From contig URQX01000034.1 of the NCBI GenBank assembly GCA_900550175.1, forward strand, positions 1 to 13,420: DNA of 13,420 bases, given 5' to 3'. This DNA is from an uncultured Veillonella sp. (GTDB lineage: Bacteria > Bacillota > Negativicutes > Veillonellales > Veillonellaceae). Within the stretch, counting starts at the first letter, position 1, and each line of letters opens with the position of its first letter. The notes under the pieces were generated by a model, which made no database searches, was not told the DNA's origin, and worked only from the letters and a program-made list of their open reading frames with translations. Of this stretch, positions 1 to 6,709 are shown piece after piece. A program made the translations under genes and the position numbers.

Positions 1-61
1 TTTTTTATCGTTTAATTATATTAAAATTAATTATATATAATTTAAATCTGGAAATTTATGA

Positions 62-79
62 TATAATTAATCCTATAAT
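62..79 (+). promoter_or_regulatory. Candidate -10 elements for the Yip1-like gene
   Basis: Two perfect TATAAT hexamers lie at 62-67 and 74-79 in a very AT-rich stretch. No convincing -35 is seen at 16-18 bases upstream of either. Transcription from the second would start around 85, giving a leader of about 17 bases before the ATG at 102. That argues against the TTG at 84 as the start codon. In such AT-rich sequence, chance matches are common. Confidence 0.35.
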
Positions 80-101
80 ATAGTTGAGAGCGGAGTTAGT
101 T

Positions 102-710
102 ATGGATACGACATTTTTACGAGAAATATCCCTGCTGGTGCGTTCACCGAAGAAGGGAATCGATGAAATCTTCTGGTTTGGTACCTTAGAAAAGGGTATT
201 AAAGCTGGACTCGCCGGTTGGTGTGCCACTCATATTATAGGATTTGCTTTAGGCATTGTACTATTACCTTTAGCTATGACCTTTGGTGGTTTTTTATTTG
301 GCTTTATACCTGCTGTATATGGCATATTCTCTATATTACGAGAAATCATAGGTCTTGGAATCTATTGGTTTGTAGGTAGCTTTATACTGTGGAAATTATT
401 AAGCGTTCTCTTAGAGCGTGAGTTTGATTTCAAGCAAGTATTAATGGGCACTGCTTATGTGGAAGGCTATACAGGCGCACTTGGGTTAGCATTAATTTTG
501 ATATCTATTCTTTGCATTTATATTACGCCATTTTTAATGATCCTATTAGTTCCCTTAGCATTAGCCTACGTTGGTGCCGTTATCTACGTAGCCGTTATGC
601 TTTTATCTCGGATTATGAATGTAGAGCCTCTTACAGTCGGCGCTGTATATGTAGTTCTATACATTATTAACCTTTTATATAACTGGATTATGCGCATACT
701 ATTTGCGTAA
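102..710 (+). CDS. Yip1-like multi-pass membrane protein
   Basis: A 202-residue integral membrane protein. After a short polar N-terminus (about residues 1-30, with a SPKKGID segment) it has long hydrophobic stretches at about residues 35-70, 75-100, 120-175 and 180-200, enough for five to six membrane spans. The length, the short N-terminal segment ending in a proline/lysine motif, and the helix layout resemble bacterial Yip1-domain proteins, whose function is poorly known. I chose the ATG at 102 because GGAG lies at 92-95 with a 6-base gap; an in-frame TTG at 84 would add six residues but has no ribosome-binding site. The gene stands alone and ends just before a strong terminator shared with the convergent gene. 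The Yip1 assignment is a resemblance only; the membrane topology is well supported. Confidence 0.72.
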   Translation: MDTTFLREISLLVRSPKKGIDEIFWFGTLEKGIKAGLAGWCATHIIGFALGIVLLPLAMTFGGFLFGFIPAVYGIFSILREIIGLGIYWFVGSFILWKLLSVLLEREFDFKQVLMGTAYVEGYTGALGLALILISILCIYITPFLMILLVPLALAYVGAVIYVAVMLLSRIMNVEPLTVGAVYVVLYIINLLYNWIMRILFA

Positions 711-716
711 ATACAT

Positions 717-748
717 AAAACCTCCTAGTTTTATACTAGGAGGTTTTT
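717..748. terminator. Bidirectional intrinsic terminator
   Basis: A 13-bp perfect stem pairs aaaacctcctagt (717-729) with actaggaggtttt (735-747) around a 5-base loop, with T-runs on both strands. It sits 6 bases after the Yip1-like stop codon and about 40 bases beyond the end of the convergent FliB-like gene, so it can end transcription from both sides. Confidence 0.9.
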
Positions 749-786
749 ATTGCTTTGAATAAAATTTTAGTAAAAGTAGTTTGTCA

Positions 787-1689
787 TTATTGAAGAGAAG
801 CATAATGTTGTAATAGTAAGTCTACATTGTCTTCATCGTATTCGATTTGTTGGGACCATCTTGCCACTTGTTTGAGTGGTGAGCCCTCTATAGCACTAGC
901 CATCAATATATATTCTACACCATCCCTTGCGTAGGAAAGGATGGATTCTAAAGAATAATCTGCCAGCATATCGATTTGACGATATAAGATGTATTGGAAT
1001 ACCTTGTTGAATAGCCCCATATCATGAGTGGCAATATAGGTTTGTACAGAGATAATGAGTTTGTCTATATCACTAGATAATTTATTGACTTGTGCAGTCC
1101 AGTCTTCATCGATAGGCTCTGTTGTACCATATAGATCTAATAGTCTTGTATAATACTGTGCGTCAGGGGATGGAATATATTGAAATAGTGTTGGATCTAT
1201 ATCAAAGGCTAATAGTTCAAATATATTCTGAATAGTTAAACGTTCATGAGGACTAAATTCGCCGTTATCGTCTTCAATAGTAAAGATTACTTGATTAGAC
1301 TGCATGTCTTCTGTCAGCAGTTCTACCGATGCTTCACAGGATAAACCAACCCCACATAGCTCGAGGTCCTCAATATATTTATAAAATCGTGGATGCATGT
1401 GACATGTATCGCATAGGCCTTCTTCACCTAGTTCGAGCACCACCTTACAGAGGCCATTTTCATTGAGTAACGGACACATAGGTTGTTCTTTAGAAAACAC
1501 GAAATGGCTACCTTCGTCATCGACAGTGATGGCTTGTCGTAAGCTTTCACCAAGAGATCCTGTCATGGCATGATAGCGTTCAGCAGTGGTCTCGTCAATA
1601 TCGATGGTCCACAGTTGGCAGCATGTATTTTCACATCGATCTGCTTTGCATTGAAATGTGTGATATATAGTAGGATATATTGAAATCAT
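787..1689 (-). CDS. FliB-like cysteine-rich protein (flagellin lysine-N-methylase family)
   Basis: A 300-residue protein with ten cysteines, all in the first 118 residues: C14, C19, C23, C24 (a CxxxxCxxxCC cluster followed by QLW), then C72, C81, C93, C96, C112 and C118, including CPLL, GLC and LCxxC motifs. This pattern is typical of the FliB/YkgJ-type cysteine-cluster family, in which FliB methylates lysines of flagellin; the cysteines probably bind a metal or an iron-sulfur cluster. The C-terminal 180 residues are acidic, helical-looking and cysteine-free. It is shorter than enteric FliB, which is about 400 residues. No flagellar gene is visible nearby, so its substrate need not be flagellin. 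The start is the ATG at 1689, preceded only by a weak GTGAG-type site. Family membership is fairly sure; the reaction is inferred. Confidence 0.75.
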   Translation of the reverse strand: MISIYPTIYHTFQCKADRCENTCCQLWTIDIDETTAERYHAMTGSLGESLRQAITVDDEGSHFVFSKEQPMCPLLNENGLCKVVLELGEEGLCDTCHMHPRFYKYIEDLELCGVGLSCEASVELLTEDMQSNQVIFTIEDDNGEFSPHERLTIQNIFELLAFDIDPTLFQYIPSPDAQYYTRLLDLYGTTEPIDEDWTAQVNKLSSDIDKLIISVQTYIATHDMGLFNKVFQYILYRQIDMLADYSLESILSYARDGVEYILMASAIEGSPLKQVARWSQQIEYDEDNVDLLLQHYASLQ

Positions 1690-1772
1690 AATGGTCTCAC
1701 TTGTAGTAAAAAATATTCTACGTGCATTGTATCATAGGGCAGTGGTCTATGCATTAATATTATAAATAAAGA

Positions 1773-1802
1773 TTAATAAATCGTATCGGTTTAGTGTATA
1801 AT
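1773..1802 (+). promoter_or_regulatory. Candidate promoter of the first PepSY-like gene
   Basis: A perfect TATAAT at 1797-1802 has a weak TTAATA at 1773-1778 as -35, with an 18-base spacer. Transcription would start around 1809, about 37 bases before the start codon at 1846. Confidence 0.5.
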
Positions 1803-1845
1803 TGTATATATACACTATGGTCCTGTTTGAGAGATGGAGGAGCCT

Positions 1846-2409
1846 ATGAAATCCTTATTTGTAAAAGGTAGTCTTGTATTAGCCTTGGCAGCAGTGTTTG
1901 GTATGCCAAATGCAAGTGCGGCGCCTTTAGTAGCAGTAGAGCCAACTATTGCAGTTGTTGATGGAAACCATGCAGCGATTGTAGGTGCAAATGGTTTATT
2001 GAATGCATTTATTCAAAATCATCCAAATGCAGCTATCACTGAAATCGCTTTTGATGCGGATGGTGGTCAAATTAGATATGATGTAGAAGGCTTTGATGAA
2101 AGTGGCAAATATGAGCTCACTTATATCTATTCAACAAATCAAATCTTTGAAAAACGTGAAGGTGACTTCCATAAATCCTTAAAGAAAAAATCCTTTGATC
2201 CTCGTAAAATCTTGCCGCCAGCAGCGGTAGTTAACTTTGCCTATGCTCAAACACAAGGCAAAGCGACTAGCCTTAATGCGTGGTCTGTACAATATGATAA
2301 AGGTAAAATAGTATACAAAGTTAGCTTCGGTACAGAAGGTGACAAAGAGGTTGATGTACGCATTGATGCTATGAATGGTACGTTGTTGTCTGTTAAATTT
2401 GATGACTAA
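1846..2409 (+). CDS. Exported PepSY-like protein (short paralogue)
   Basis: A 187-residue protein with a Sec signal peptide: positive MKSLFVKG, a hydrophobic core to about residue 20, and likely cleavage after ASA at residue 25. The mature part shows two repeats of a PepSY-like beta-sheet pattern: about residues 45-100, with a YDVEGFDESGKYEL segment, and about 120-187, with WSVQYDKGKIVYKV and then VDVRIDAMNGTLLSV. PepSY domains are generally thought to act outside the membrane, often as protease inhibitors or ligand binders; no specific partner can be named. The start is the ATG at 1846, because GGAGGAG at 1836-1842 lies just upstream; an in-frame ATG at 1834 overlaps that site. It has its own promoter and terminator. 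The next gene (2800-3725) is a clear paralogue, sharing ILPP/VLPP, the AQTQ/TQTG pattern, a SW/AWSV core and the IDA/LDA-TG end. Confidence 0.8.
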   Translation: MKSLFVKGSLVLALAAVFGMPNASAAPLVAVEPTIAVVDGNHAAIVGANGLLNAFIQNHPNAAITEIAFDADGGQIRYDVEGFDESGKYELTYIYSTNQIFEKREGDFHKSLKKKSFDPRKILPPAAVVNFAYAQTQGKATSLNAWSVQYDKGKIVYKVSFGTEGDKEVDVRIDAMNGTLLSVKFDD

Positions 2410-2473
2410 ACATTCCTGTGATTAGTAAATACAACTTAATAGTAGAAGGCTTATTATCTTAAATATAAGAATT

Positions 2474-2528
2474 AAACTCCTTAAAATTATCTTTTTTTAT
2501 AGAAAAGGATAGTTTTAAGGAGTTTTTT
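2474..2528 (+). terminator. Intrinsic terminator after the first PepSY-like gene
   Basis: A 13-bp outer stem pairs aaactccttaaaa (2474-2486) with ttttaaggagttt (2513-2525). The intervening bases can extend the hairpin through tatc/gata and T/A pairing. Six T (2523-2528) complete the signal. It lies 65 bases after the stop codon. Confidence 0.85.
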
Positions 2529-2799
2529 GTGAACATTTGCTCATGAAAGGGGATATTTACATTATGAGAATTATAATGAGTCGTCTCTGTTCCTTTATTT
2601 ATGGGAAAAATGGCTTTTTAGAGTTAGTTCATAGAATACTTAGTTGTAAATCGAATACTATAGAATTTCATTGAAATTACATATAAATTCATTTTATTCT
2701 CACTCCAAAATAAGCTAGACCGTTGAGTTCTACATTTTTATTTCATAGATTATCGATAATATGTGTCCAGTCAAAAGACAGAACTCAAAGGAGGATATT
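2529..2799 (+). other. Non-coding gap with weak promoter candidates
   Basis: This stretch separates the two PepSY-like genes. Two weak promoter candidates are visible: TTGAAA at 2671-2676 with TATTCT at 2695-2700 (18-base spacer), and TTGAGT at 2723-2728 with TAGATT at 2746-2751 (17-base spacer). A strong ribosome-binding site, AAAGGAGG at 2787-2794, sets the ATG at 2800 as the next start. A possible 36-codon frame (2564-2674) is present but unsupported. Nothing else recognisable is seen. Confidence 0.4.
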
Positions 2800-3725
2800 A
2801 TGAAAAAATCTATTTTGAAAAGCAGTATTGCTTTAGCAGTAGCTGGCGTATTTGGTGCTACTGTAGCAGTAACAGCGGCTGAACAAGCAACACCAGTTCC
2901 TGTAACTCAAGAGGTAGCAGCTACTGCAGCTCCTGTAGTACAACCAGCTGCTAATCAAGCAGTTCCTACCATTCAAGTAACTCCAGCAACTAAAGTAGAA
3001 GCAGCTCCAGCAGCAGTAACAAAAGCTCCTAGCGAAGCTAAATTAGCGCGTGCAGCCGATAAAAAAGTAGAAACTAATAAAGACGAAAAAAATACTAAAA
3101 AAGCGCAAGCACATAAAGCGCCTAAAGTAAAAGCTGACAAAGCAGTTAAAGCTGATAAAGCTGTAAAAGAAACTAAAGAAGTAAAAGCAGATAAAAAAGC
3201 TGACAAAAAAGAAACTTCTAAAGAGGAAAAAAAAACTCTAAAAGTGGAAAATCACAACCTAGCACAACAAGTAAGCAAGCAGGCGTAGTCGATCAAAATA
3301 GTATTTTCGTAATTGGTGCGAATTATTTAATCGATCAATTTGAAAATAAATATGGCGACTCTAAGATTACTAAAGTATCCTTCAAAGCTGCCGACAAAAC
3401 TGCCATTTATGAAGTAGATGGTTTCAATGCTAGTGGTGCCCATTCCATGACTCTAGATGTGGCAACTGGTAATGTAACTGAAGGTACTCCTAAAGCATAT
3501 GATGCATCCATGGAAGCTAGTGCTATTGATGCTGGTACTGTGTTACCTCCACATGTGGCAATCAATGCAGCCTTCACACAAACTGGCAATGTAGCAACTG
3601 GAATTAACTCTTGGTCTGTAGCAAACCAAAACGGTAAACCTATTTATACTGTAGAGTTCCATGACGCTCAAAATAAACCTGTATCCATTGCATTGGATGC
3701 TAAAACAGGTATGGCCGTAAAATAA
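2800..3725 (+). CDS. Exported Lys/Ala-rich PepSY-like protein, interrupted by a -1 frameshift at A9
   Basis: The first frame (2800-3288, 162 residues) encodes a signal peptide (MKKSILKSS, hydrophobic to about residue 24, cleavage near VTAA), an Ala/Pro/Val-rich stretch to about residue 85, and a strongly basic Lys/Ala region with KADKAVK-type repeats. It then stops. The -1 frame is open from 3222 to the stop at 3723-3725 and encodes a PepSY-like domain closely matching the paralogue at 1846-2409 (VIGANYLIDQF, YEVDGFNASG, VLPPHVAINAAF, SWSV, ALDAKTG). That frame has no ribosome-binding site or start before an ATG at 3447, which lies inside the conserved domain. Joining the frames at the A9 run (3227-3235) gives one continuous 308-residue exported protein. 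The break could be phase variation, ribosomal or transcriptional slippage, a recent mutation or a sequencing error. The exported PepSY identity is firm; the role of the basic region is unknown, perhaps surface or cell-wall binding. Confidence 0.75.
3227..3235 (+). repeat. A9 homopolymer at the frame junction
   Basis: Nine consecutive A lie inside the only window (3222-3285) where both frames are open. In the incoming frame the run contains an A AAA AAA slippery heptamer (3228-3234) decoded as Lys-Lys. One extra A would restore a single 308-codon gene. GAGG immediately precedes the run. No strong downstream stem-loop is apparent. Confidence 0.8.
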
Positions 3726-4033
3726 GCTAATCCATATCCTATGCCACTGTAAAGCAACCCCCTTTAATACACGAACACTAAACACACAAAACTATACACA
3801 CATACTTACACACATACACAATACACTTCCACACACAATAAACAATTACACACACGCAGCCCTCTGGATTGGATAGACAAACATTGACTCTCTCCTATGC
3901 CGTCTGTCGTTCAGAGGGCCCCTTATGCATTGTGGTTCCCTCCCAATCATAAGATTATATACTTGGTATATAATACTCTCTCTCACAATAAAAACGTAAC
4001 TGCTTTACAGTACGCTAGGTATAGGGGAGCAGG
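3726..4033 (+). other. Non-coding region with G-free A/C tract and inverted repeat
   Basis: No credible gene is seen. From 3774 to 3855 there are 82 bases without a single G, dominated by A and C with many ACAC units. An 8-bp inverted repeat follows, gccctctg (3859-3866) with cagagggc (3912-3919), enclosing 45 bases. No intrinsic terminator occurs directly after the stop at 3725, so the PepSY transcript may run to the terminator at 4034-4079, or be ended by Rho over the C-rich, unstructured tract. Confidence 0.5.
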
Positions 4034-4079
4034 AAAGCCCGTAATACATGTAGACCGCTGCACGTATTACGGGCTTTTT
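3975..4079 (+). ncRNA. Candidate small RNA (about 100 nt)
   Basis: An extended -10 (TGG then TATATA, 3964-3972, overlapping TATAAT at 3969-3974) precedes about 100 non-coding bases. These contain a small hairpin (gta-ctg / cagtac, about 3996-4013) and end in a very strong GC-containing terminator (4034-4079). This is the arrangement of a stand-alone small RNA. The -35 is not convincing, and the stretch could instead be the 3' end of a long transcript from the PepSY gene. No RNA family is recognised. Confidence 0.3.
4034..4079 (+). terminator. Strong intrinsic terminator
   Basis: A 14-bp perfect stem pairs aaagcccgtaatac (4034-4047) with gtattacgggcttt (4064-4077), followed by a run of T to 4079. 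It points in the plus direction and must end either the PepSY-like transcript or a separate short RNA. Confidence 0.88.
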
Positions 4080-4136
4080 CTATGTCCATTCAATATAAAG
4101 ATGTACCATATAAGAAAAATACATAGTAAAAATTAG

Positions 4137-4172
4137 AAAAGCGCAGATACAATAATGTATATCTGCGCTTTT
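4137..4172 (-). terminator. Intrinsic terminator of alr
   Basis: A 13-bp perfect stem pairs aaaagcgcagata (4137-4149) with tatctgcgctttt (4160-4172) around a 10-base loop. It is about 40 bases past the alr stop, and the minus strand continues with a T-rich tail. It may also act weakly on the plus strand. Confidence 0.82.
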
Positions 4173-4213
4173 GGTATATGGAGTATTTACTATTAGTAAC
4201 AATAGTTAGCCTT

Positions 4214-5326
4214 TTATATGTATTGTCGAGGCACGCGTTCTGAGAAGCCACAGAAGATTTCATAAGGAATTGTAGATGCAAGGGCAGCAATCTCGAGTGC
4301 AGAGATGCTTTCATGACCTTGAGAACCTAGGAGCACAACCTTGTCACCTGGTTGTACAGTAATCGTATCTGGAACGGCCACCATGAATTGGTCCATACAA
4401 ATGCGGCCCACTACAGGACAACGTGTGCCATGAATGAGGACTGTACCGCGGTTGGATAAGCTACGAGGGTATCCATCTGCATAGCCTACAGGAATGGTAG
4501 CAATCGTCATTGGTTCAGGTGTCACATAGGTAGAACCATAACCGATACCTTCACCTGCTTCTAGTCGCTGTACATGTACTACTTCGCTATGGAAGGAGAG
4601 AACTGGTTTTAACCCTAATCGATTTGGCACATCAAGGGATGGCATAATGCCGTATTGAATAATGCCAGGGCGGGCATCGGTAAATAAGCTGTCTTTTACG
4701 GATAATAAGCCAGCACTATTGGCAAGAGAGAATCGATAGTCCGCATCAGGTCTAAATGCACGGATTTCATCGACCATTTTATGGAATTTTTGCGCCTGTC
4801 CATGAGCGTGGCTTTGATCCGCCGCATCGGCATTACTCATGTGAGAGAAGAAACCGTCTACCTCAAGATTTTCGTAGGACTCAACGCGTTTGATAAACTG
4901 AACAGCATCTTCAGGCTTGATACCAATACGATGCATGCCTGTATCAACGGCGACTGCAACGCGGATAATCATATCGTGATTTTCTGCTACCTTGTCGAGT
5001 GCTTCTAAATCGGTAGATTCGCATACAGCTGGAATGGAATTTGTGTCTGCTACAAGCTCAAATGATTGTGGGCGTGTGAGACCTAGTAGGTAGATTGGTA
5101 CCATAATACCTGCGTTGCGAAGTGGAACTGACTCTTCAGGAATGGCAACAGCTAAGGATTCATAACCTTCCTCAACGGCAATCCGGCCCATCATAACGCT
5201 GCCGTGCCCATATCCATTGGCCTTGATAACAGCTGTGGATGTGCTCCATTCCGGTAAACTATCTTTAATTTTACGCAAATTCTCGCGAACGAGACTTGTA
5301 TTTATGGTCAAATAGGTGGGTCTCAT
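4214..5326 (-). CDS. alr: Alanine racemase
   Basis: Interconverts L- and D-alanine using pyridoxal phosphate, supplying D-alanine for peptidoglycan; a cytosolic homodimer in the family. The 370-residue length is typical. The PLP-binding lysine is K35 in AVIKANGYGHG. The second catalytic residue, a tyrosine, is Y263 in GIGYGSTY. Other family landmarks are SHMSNAD (about 161-167), the ARPGIIQYG segment (about 218-226), PVGYADGYPR (279-288) and GRICMDQ (307-313). The N-terminal TIM barrel (to about residue 240) and C-terminal beta domain are both present, so the enzyme looks intact. I chose the ATG at 5326, preceded by GAGGA with a 5-base gap; an in-frame TTG at 5338 overlaps that site. It is monocistronic and divergent from the dehydrogenase gene. 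Confidence 0.95.
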   Translation of the reverse strand: MRPTYLTINTSLVRENLRKIKDSLPEWSTSTAVIKANGYGHGSVMMGRIAVEEGYESLAVAIPEESVPLRNAGIMVPIYLLGLTRPQSFELVADTNSIPAVCESTDLEALDKVAENHDMIIRVAVAVDTGMHRIGIKPEDAVQFIKRVESYENLEVDGFFSHMSNADAADQSHAHGQAQKFHKMVDEIRAFRPDADYRFSLANSAGLLSVKDSLFTDARPGIIQYGIMPSLDVPNRLGLKPVLSFHSEVVHVQRLEAGEGIGYGSTYVTPEPMTIATIPVGYADGYPRSLSNRGTVLIHGTRCPVVGRICMDQFMVAVPDTITVQPGDKVVLLGSQGHESISALEIAALASTIPYEIFCGFSERVPRQYI

Positions 5327-5634
5327 GGTATTCCTCAATTCTATATAACATTAATATAATTGTATAACTTTTAGGGAATTACACAATACTTTTGTGAAAG
5401 TTTTATACAGAAATATTGGTTTTACTTTTAATTTTTTAGGCTTTCTGCATATATTATATACAATAATTGTGAAAGTATACTAATTAATATAGTTCTCTGT
5501 GATATTAATAGTATAAATTCATATAAGTAATAGTATAATTTATGTAGAAGTATTTTCCTTAATAGGTGTATGTACCCCTAGATTTGGGCAGTATGTATAC
5601 TCTATAAAATTTAATAGCTATGTAGGAGGTTCTC
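5327..5634. promoter_or_regulatory. Divergent promoter region, alr / dehydrogenase
   Basis: A 308-base AT-rich gap between divergent start codons. For the dehydrogenase, -10-like hexamers are TATAAT at 5534-5539 and TATACT at 5596-5601, neither with a good -35. An imperfect inverted repeat, ttacacaa (5379-5386) and ttgtgaaa (5392-5399), lies on the alr side and may be an operator. I cannot place the alr promoter with confidence. Confidence 0.35.
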
Positions 5635-6588
5635 ATGAGCGAACGTGTAGTAGTAGTAAATGCAAGTAAAATGAATTATGATCATGCATTAGATTTTTCT
5701 GTATTATCTAGTGATGTACAGGTTTATGATGATAGTACAAATGAAGAGCTTATAGAACGTATTCAAGGGGCTCGCGTTGTAGTTACAAAAGAATTACCCG
5801 TAGGGGCTGATTTGCTTTCACAATTCCCAGATACTGTAAAACTCATCGTAGAAGCGGGTACAGGATATAATAATATTGACCTCAACGCTGCTAAGGAAAG
5901 AGGCATCACTGTGTGCAACATCCCAGCGTACAGTACTGAACGCGTGGCACATACGGTAATCATGATGATTCTCAATTTTGCATCTACCATGCAGAAACAA
6001 ATCGGCATGCTCGCTAAAGGTGATCGCAGTAATTTCACAAAATATTTACAAGTGAGCCACACAGAAGTGAATGGTAAAACATTAGGTGTTGTCGGTGCTG
6101 GTCACATTGGTATGGAAGTGATCAAAGTAGCAAAGGCACTCGGTATGAATATCTTGGTTCATACGCGCACACCAAAGGCTGATGGTGACGGTATCCGTTA
6201 TGTAAGTCTTGATGAATTACTAGACAATAGTGATTATATTACATTGCATTGCCCATTGAATGACCAAACTAAGTACATGATTAATAAAGAAGCTATCAGC
6301 AAAATGAAAACTAGTGCAGTCATCGTAAATACTGGTCGTGGGCCTCTCATTAATGAAGCAGATCTTTGTGAAGCATTAGCGGCTAAACGCATTGCCGGTG
6401 CAGGCCTTGATGTACAAGAGGTAGAACCTCCAGCAGAGGATAGCCCTCTATATACACTGGATAATGTTATTATTACACCTCATATGGGCTGGAAAGGCCT
6501 TGAAACACGCCAACGTTTGGTAGGTATCATTCGTGACAATGTACAAGCCTTCTTTAAAGGTGAACCTATTAATGTAGTATCTAAATAA
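5635..6588 (+). CDS. D-isomer-specific 2-hydroxyacid dehydrogenase (hydroxypyruvate/glycerate type)
   Basis: A 317-residue NAD(P)-dependent enzyme expected to reduce a 2-keto acid, such as hydroxypyruvate, glyoxylate or a related compound, to the D-2-hydroxy acid in the cytosol. The Rossmann motif GAGHIG is at residues 154-159. The catalytic trio is R235 (in NTGRGPLI), E264 (in EVEPP) and H283 (in TPHMGW). EAGTGYNNID (73-82) is the substrate-side glycine loop. The length and intact catalytic residues indicate a working enzyme. It has no ACT domain, so it is not a long-form 3-phosphoglycerate dehydrogenase. The ending, with GWKGLETRQR and INVV, resembles glycerate dehydrogenase-like members, but the exact substrate cannot be read from sequence. 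The start is firm: TAGGAGG sits just upstream of the ATG. It is a single gene with a terminator behind it. Confidence 0.9.
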   Translation: MSERVVVVNASKMNYDHALDFSVLSSDVQVYDDSTNEELIERIQGARVVVTKELPVGADLLSQFPDTVKLIVEAGTGYNNIDLNAAKERGITVCNIPAYSTERVAHTVIMMILNFASTMQKQIGMLAKGDRSNFTKYLQVSHTEVNGKTLGVVGAGHIGMEVIKVAKALGMNILVHTRTPKADGDGIRYVSLDELLDNSDYITLHCPLNDQTKYMINKEAISKMKTSAVIVNTGRGPLINEADLCEALAAKRIAGAGLDVQEVEPPAEDSPLYTLDNVIITPHMGWKGLETRQRLVGIIRDNVQAFFKGEPINVVSK

Positions 6589-6597
6589 ATACAATAA

Positions 6598-6638
6598 GAG
6601 CCGTCCCCGGTTGTGTGGGGGCGGCTCTATTGTTTTTA
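6598..6638 (+). terminator. Intrinsic terminator between dehydrogenase and pflA
   Basis: A GC-rich 11-bp stem with one G-T pair joins gagccgtcccc (6598-6608) to gggggcggctc (6617-6627), followed by a T-rich tail (tattgttttt). It clearly ends the dehydrogenase transcript. On the minus strand the T tail is poorer, but it may also stop the pfl operon. Confidence 0.88.
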
Positions 6639-6657
6639 GGGCTATCATAGATCAAGT

Positions 6658-6685
6658 CTTGGTATATATATGTATATATATCAAG
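6658..6685. repeat. Imperfect AT palindrome downstream of pflA
   Basis: A 28-base near-palindrome has cttgg and tcaag ends around alternating TA. It lies about 25 bases past the pflA stop, next to a small GAGG/CCTC hairpin (about 6687-6701). It may form a weak 3'-end structure for the pfl transcript. No T-run follows on the minus strand. Confidence 0.4.
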
Positions 6686-6709
6686 GGAGGTAGTTATCCT
6701 CAAACTTGA

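Noticed and set aside
84..101. TTG at 84 as the start of the Yip1-like gene
   Set aside because: No ribosome-binding site before it, it overlaps the likely transcription start, and GGAG is well placed for the ATG at 102.
2564..2674. 36-codon open frame (MRIIMSRLCS start) between the PepSY-like genes
   Set aside because: The GGGG-type site is about 11 bases away, the composition is unremarkable and it sits in a region otherwise explained as intergenic. A frame of this length is expected by chance.
3447..3725. The PepSY part after the A-run as an independent gene starting at 3447
   Set aside because: No ribosome-binding site precedes 3447, and the same frame is conserved with the paralogue well upstream of that ATG, so the start would cut the domain.
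4004..4025. TTTACA...TATAGG as a promoter
   Set aside because: The spacer is only 10 bases, far from the 16-18 needed.
3897..4136. Open frame across the non-coding region after the second PepSY-like gene
   Set aside because: It runs through the strong terminator hairpin, has no ribosome-binding site and its translation resembles no protein.
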